Shown here in pieces: positions 60,674 through 64,000 of a DNA stretch of 64,000 bases; within the stretch, counting starts at the first letter, position 1, and every line of letters begins with the position of its first letter. The notes beneath the pieces are model-generated. The model was not told the DNA's origin. It did not search any database and saw only the letters and a program-made list of their open reading frames with translations. The stretch lies in assembly GCA_900470805.1 (NCBI GenBank), contig UCCA01000021.1, positions 62,001 through 126,000 of the forward strand, read 5' to 3'. The position numbers and the translations under genes were made by a program. The DNA is from Hyphomicrobiales bacterium (GTDB lineage Bacteria; Pseudomonadota; Alphaproteobacteria; Rhizobiales; Rhizobiaceae).

Positions 60674-61498
60674 ATGTCGTCCGGTCTCTCGTCCTCGGGT
60701 CCGATCGTTCTCGTCGGCGCCGGCAACATGGGGGGCGCGATGCTCTCCGGCTGGCTGAAGAACGGGGTTCCCGGCGCGTCTGTCGTGGTCGTCGACCCGG
60801 GCCCTTCGGCGCAGATGATGGCGACCATCAGTGAGGCGGGCGCGAGACATGTGACCGCTGTGCCTGCCGATCTCAAGGCCGGCGTTCTGTTCCTGGCGGT
60901 GAAGCCACAGGTGATGGAGACGGTTCTGCCGCTGGTAAAGAGCGCCGTCGGCGACGAGACCGTCGTCGTTTCGGTCGCGGCCGGCAAGACGCTCGGGTTT
61001 CTCGAAGCGCATCTCGGCGAAGCGGCGATGGTCCGCGCCATGCCGAACACGCCTGCCATGGTCGGCCGCGGCATTACCGGCGCCTTTGCCAATGCGCGTG
61101 TTTCGGACGTCCAGCGCGACGTCGTCCATTCGCTACTGCGTGCCTCCGGCCCCGTCGAGTGGGTGCCTGACGAATCCGATATCGATGCCGTGACTGCCCT
61201 TTCCGGCAGTGGTCCTGCGTATGTGTTCTATCTCGTGGAGTGCATGGCAGAAGCAGGCCGGAAACTTGGCTTGCGGGCGGACCTTGCCATGCGTCTTGCA
61301 CGGGAAACTGTCGCGGGGGCTGGTGAACTCTTGCACCAGTCCCCCGACGACGCCTCGCGGCTGCGCCAGAATGTGACGTCGCCGGGCGGCACGACGGCGG
61401 CGGCACTCTCCGTGCTGATGGCGGAGGATGCAATGCAGCCGCTGTTCGACGCGGCGCTCGCCGCAGCGCGCAAGCGGGCGCAGGAGCTTGCAGGTTAA
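60674..61498 (+). CDS. proC: Pyrroline-5-carboxylate reductase
   Basis: The 274-residue enzyme makes proline from pyrroline-5-carboxylate with NAD(P)H. The Rossmann motif VLVGAGNMGGAML is at 12-24 and the ProC signature VTSPGGTTAAAL is near 239-250, with the active-site region ALSGSGPAYVFYLVE. The start is ATG 60674, one base after the ybjN stop TAA. Co-translation with ybjN is likely, and the tRNA-binding protein gene follows after 11 bases. Confidence 0.96.
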   Translation: MSSGLSSSGPIVLVGAGNMGGAMLSGWLKNGVPGASVVVVDPGPSAQMMATISEAGARHVTAVPADLKAGVLFLAVKPQVMETVLPLVKSAVGDETVVVSVAAGKTLGFLEAHLGEAAMVRAMPNTPAMVGRGITGAFANARVSDVQRDVVHSLLRASGPVEWVPDESDIDAVTALSGSGPAYVFYLVECMAEAGRKLGLRADLAMRLARETVAGAGELLHQSPDDASRLRQNVTSPGGTTAAALSVLMAEDAMQPLFDAALAAARKRAQELAG

Positions 61499-61509
61499 AA
61501 GGCTGTTTG

Positions 61510-61851
61510 ATGACTGATGAGATTACCTATGGCGATTTCGAACGCGTCGACATTCGTGTCGGTACCATCGTCGAGGCCAGCCCGTTTCCGGAAGCGCGCA
61601 AGCCGGCCTACAAGCTGTTGATCGATTTCGGTGATGAGATCGGGATCAAGAAGTCCTCGGCGCAGATCACCGTACACTACACGCTCGATGAGCTGGTCGG
61701 TCGCCAGGTGCTTGCCGTCGTCAACTTTCCGCCGCGCCAGATCGGGCCGGTGCGTTCCGAAGTGCTGACGCTTGGCTTCGAGGATGAGGCCGGCGCAATC
61801 GTGCTGGCGGCACCAGAGCGGGCAGTGCCGAACGGCAAGAAGATCATGTGA
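61510..61851 (+). CDS. tRNA-binding protein, CsaA/Trbp111 type
   Basis: This 113-residue OB-fold protein matches the EMAP-II/Trbp111 tRNA-binding domain: FERVDIRVGTIVEASPFPEA, then ARKPAYKLLIDFGDEIGIKK and VLAVVNFPPRQIGPVRSEVL. CsaA dimers bind tRNA or act as export chaperones. The length is right for a stand-alone protein. It starts 11 bases after proC and ends tail to tail with DUF1349 with no gap. Confidence 0.92.
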   Translation: MTDEITYGDFERVDIRVGTIVEASPFPEARKPAYKLLIDFGDEIGIKKSSAQITVHYTLDELVGRQVLAVVNFPPRQIGPVRSEVLTLGFEDEAGAIVLAAPERAVPNGKKIM

Positions 61852-62433
61852 TCAGTGGATGTCGCGGGACAATGGATCCGTGACGCTGAAGTCGTGAAAG
61901 ACGGCTTCGAAGCCGCCGCGCTGCGGTGAGCAAAAGACAGGGCCGACGCTGATCTCGGTCAAGGCCGGATCGAACCAGGCGAGGCGGGCCATGCGCCACT
62001 CCGTCATCCGGTCCGTGCGGTACTGGATGAACAGCGCATCGCCATTGCGCGTCACGCGCACCGACATAAACTCGAAGTCATGATCGATGCGGAACGCCGA
62101 CCAGTCGGAGTTGCCATTGGTGCCGACGACGCTGAAATGCCTGGCGCCGTCGGTATATTCGATCCCGCATTTCATCCAATGGGTCGCGTCGGCGCGCAGC
62201 ATGATGCCGGCCTGATCGTAGAGCGCTTCATAGCGTGCGGAAAAGGTCGCCTCGGCGGTGAAATCGCCGCTGCGGACGACGTGCAGGAAATGGCCATCGT
62301 CTCGGTGAAAGCCGTAATAGGTGCCTTGCCAGAAATCGGTCTTCTCGGCGGAGCGAAGATGCAGCGCGCCATCCCTTATTTCGGCTGATGGCGGTGGGTT
62401 GAGCCACACCATATCTGTGATGTCGATGCTCAT
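61852..62433 (-). CDS. DUF1349 domain protein
   Basis: This 193-residue protein has a concanavalin A-like jelly roll of the DUF1349 family: WLNPPPSAEIRDGALHLRSA, KTDFWQGTYYGFHRDDGHFL, and ALYDQAGIMLRADATHWMKC. Related folds bind carbohydrates, but no catalytic motif is evident. No signal peptide, so cytoplasmic. ATG 62433 is followed by an 8-base overlap-like proximity to the envZ-like stop (62441), so the gene is probably the third gene of the ompR-envZ-DUF1349 transcript. Confidence 0.88.
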   Translation of the reverse strand: MSIDITDMVWLNPPPSAEIRDGALHLRSAEKTDFWQGTYYGFHRDDGHFLHVVRSGDFTAEATFSARYEALYDQAGIMLRADATHWMKCGIEYTDGARHFSVVGTNGNSDWSAFRIDHDFEFMSVRVTRNGDALFIQYRTDRMTEWRMARLAWFDPALTEISVGPVFCSPQRGGFEAVFHDFSVTDPLSRDIH

Positions 62434-62440
62434 GCCACTC

Positions 62441-63817
62441 TCACGCCGGAATGCGGATGACCGCGCGAAGGCCACCCAGCGGGCTGTCGCCGAGCGTGAC
62501 GTTGCCGCCGTGGCTACGAGCGATGTCGCGGGCGATGGCGAGGCCGAGCCCGGTGCCCGACGCGTCGAGGTTGCGCGCCTCGTCGAGCCGGAAGAACGGC
62601 TTGAAGACGTCCTCACGGTTCTTTTCGGGTATGCCGGGGCCGTCGTCATCGAAGGTGACGGTCAGCCATTTGGCGTTGTGCTTGGCCTCGATGGTGAGCG
62701 TATTCGCGTAGCGCCGTGCGTTGGAGGCGAGGTTGGTGACCAGCCGGGTGAAGGCGTTCGGCCTGACCGAAATGTCATCGTCGCCCTCGATCGAGTAAGT
62801 CACCGTCTTGCCGTGCAAGGTGAAGTCCGGTTCGATCTTGGCTAGCAGTTCACTGAGCTTTAGCTCGCCGACGTCCTCCTCGACCTCGCTTCGGGCGAAG
62901 GCCATGTAGGCCTCGAGCATCGACTGCATATCGTTGACGTCGTCGCTCATCGCTTGCAGATCCGGATTGTCGCCGGCCAGCGCCAGTTGCAGCTTGAAGC
63001 GCGTCAGGATGGTGCGCAGGTCGTGGCTGACGCCCGTCAGCATAGCCGTTCGCTGTTCCATCTGCCGCTCGATGCGTTCTCGCATGAGGATGAAGGCAAG
63101 GCCGGCACGGCGGACTTCGTCGGCACCGCGCGGATGGAAGTTTTCCGCCTTCTGCCCCTTGCCGAAGCTTTCGGCCGCCGCCGCCAGTTTCTGGATCGGA
63201 CGGATCTGTCCCCTGAGAAAGAGGATGGAGATGGTGATCAGCACCATCGACGCTCCCACCATCCAGACGATGAAGATGTGGGTGTTGGAGGCGTAGGCCT
63301 GGCTGCGCTTGGTCAGCACCCGCAGGATCTTGTTGTCGAGCTTGACCCTGACCTCGACAAGGTCGGAATCGCCGACGGTGTCGATCCAGAACGGGCGCTT
63401 GATCTGCTCACGAATCTCATCGCTGAGGATGCTGTCGAGGATCGAGAAGAACGGCTTGATGCGCGGTGGCGGCAGTTCTCCGTCCGGTTCGATCGAAATC
63501 TGCAGTCCGAGCTGCTCGCGGGCGATCCGCGTCGCTCCGCTGTAATCGGTATCCTGGGGATAGGTGTCGATCATCTGGATCACCGCGGCGATGTCGCGGG
63601 TGACGGCCATCGACAGGCGCTGCGTCACCATCTGCCAGTGGCGTTCCATCACCAGGGCGGCGACCACCGATTGAAGCAGTACCATCGGCAAGATGATGAT
63701 GATCAGCGATCGGACATATAGGCCCTTCGGAAGCTGGCGGCGCAGCAAACGGGTAAACCACCGCCATCCATAGGCCGGCGAGCGGTCCTCGCGCCGCAGA
63801 GAGTCGAATGTCACCAT
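62441..63817 (-). CDS. EnvZ-type sensor histidine kinase
   Basis: This 458-residue inner-membrane kinase has spans at about 36-56 and 180-202, a periplasmic loop between them, a HAMP domain (RGQIRPIQKLAAAAESFGKG), phospho-acceptor His265 in VSHDLRT, and an ATPase domain with N box NLASNARRYA, G1 DDDGPGIP and G2 ASGTGLGLAIAR. The order and motifs are like EnvZ. It is co-transcribed with an OmpR-type regulator 28 bp upstream. The stimulus is not predictable, although EnvZ/OmpR pairs answer osmotic and envelope cues. Confidence 0.92.
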   Translation of the reverse strand: MVTFDSLRREDRSPAYGWRWFTRLLRRQLPKGLYVRSLIIIILPMVLLQSVVAALVMERHWQMVTQRLSMAVTRDIAAVIQMIDTYPQDTDYSGATRIAREQLGLQISIEPDGELPPPRIKPFFSILDSILSDEIREQIKRPFWIDTVGDSDLVEVRVKLDNKILRVLTKRSQAYASNTHIFIVWMVGASMVLITISILFLRGQIRPIQKLAAAAESFGKGQKAENFHPRGADEVRRAGLAFILMRERIERQMEQRTAMLTGVSHDLRTILTRFKLQLALAGDNPDLQAMSDDVNDMQSMLEAYMAFARSEVEEDVGELKLSELLAKIEPDFTLHGKTVTYSIEGDDDISVRPNAFTRLVTNLASNARRYANTLTIEAKHNAKWLTVTFDDDGPGIPEKNREDVFKPFFRLDEARNLDASGTGLGLAIARDIARSHGGNVTLGDSPLGGLRAVIRIPA

Positions 63818-63845
63818 CTAAGTCGCCGGTCTCGCTTCTGGAACC

Positions 63846-64000
63846 TCAATCGATGCTCAGGCGGTATCCTATACCACGAACTGTCTGGAGCCAGACCGGA
63901 TTTGATGGATCGTCCTCGATTTTGCGGCGCAGGCGGTTGATCTGCACGTCGATTGTGCGTTCGCCGACCTCGACGTCGTTGCCGATCAGCTCATGGCGGG
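63846..64000 (-). CDS. OmpR-type response regulator, C-terminal fragment (cut by window edge)
   Basis: Only the last 51 codons lie in the window. They encode the end of an OmpR/PhoB winged helix: ERTIDVQINRLRRKIEDD (recognition helix) and VWLQTVRGIGYRLSID (wing hairpin). It would bind DNA upstream of target promoters when phosphorylated by the EnvZ-type kinase encoded just after it. The receiver domain is outside the window. Confidence 0.9.
   Translation of the reverse strand, partial: RHELIGNDVEVGERTIDVQINRLRRKIEDDPSNPVWLQTVRGIGYRLSID

Overview
The window looks like chromosomal core sequence from an alphaproteobacterium of the order Hyphomicrobiales, most likely Rhizobiaceae (Rhizobium, Agrobacterium or Neorhizobium type). 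The reasons are high and even GC with rhizobial codon use; a leucine leader-peptide attenuator in front of leuA; petABC with separate Rieske, cytochrome b and cytochrome c1 genes; a long-form L25 gene next to c-di-GMP genes; an lgt-midA-pgeF-M24 operon; and intergenic elements resembling rhizobial RIME repeats. This placement is inference from gene content. No rRNA, tRNA, IS element, prophage or CRISPR array was seen.

Layout. 0-5 kb: the start of a DUF2076 gene, a ClpP-type protease, a BenE transporter, a small BrnT/RHH toxin-antitoxin pair of lower GC, then the leu leader peptide with its promoter and attenuator hairpin, and leuA. Two diverged copies of one intergenic repeat lie after clpP and after leuA. 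5-14.6 kb: an ECF sigma/anti-sigma pair, a secreted TPR protein, a metallophosphoesterase, a Nudix hydrolase, a glutathionyl-hydroquinone-reductase-like GST, a divergent LysR/aldo-keto reductase pair, two GNATs and an MFS transporter. 14.2-21.5 kb: a tight minus-strand operon moxR-DUF58-DUF4159-large membrane protein-GNAT. 21.6-24.4 kb: DUF1285, CoA-type Nudix and CCA-adding enzyme with 4-bp overlaps, then DUF1059. 24.5-28.6 kb: a small unknown protein, hemF, another small protein, a Na/Pi cotransporter-PhoU protein, and trmL. 28.7-35.3 kb: two paralogous full-length ABC exporters flanking a chemotaxis receptor and a lone RHH protein. 35.3-44 kb: an EEP-family phosphodiesterase, petABC, apt, two overlapping MaoC-type dehydratases, ychF, clpS, GNAT, pth. 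44-52.7 kb: a periplasmic solute-binding protein, two multidomain GGDEF/EAL proteins (HAMP-PAS type and MHYT type) around rplY, and an unknown exported protein. 52.7-59.3 kb: a lipoprotein with two Kazal-like modules, prs, a second lipoprotein, M24-like hydrolase, pgeF, midA, lgt. 59.5-64 kb: ubiK, YbjN, proC, a CsaA-like tRNA-binding protein, DUF1349, and an EnvZ/OmpR-like pair cut by the window edge.

How the genes work together. Most of the window is housekeeping: leucine and proline synthesis, purine salvage and PRPP supply (apt, prs), respiration (petABC, hemF, ubiK, a MidA-type complex I factor), translation quality control (pth, ychF, rplY, cca, trmL), lipoprotein and envelope maturation (lgt, pgeF), and regulated proteolysis (a ClpP paralog and a ClpS2-type adaptor). 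Sensory and regulatory genes are interspersed: ECF/anti-sigma, EnvZ/OmpR, MCP and two c-di-GMP proteins.

Most notable observations: the leu attenuator, whose predicted transcription start falls on the leader-peptide ATG (a leaderless leader peptide with mutually exclusive hairpins); the double Kazal-like lipoprotein; a long inverted repeat before petA; a leader-like small ORF ending in a hairpin before the first ABC exporter; and the M24-fold protein in which all five metal-ligand positions appear changed. I did not find a convincing wholly new system. Start codons were chosen by eye from ribosome-binding sites and family alignments and may be off by a few codons.
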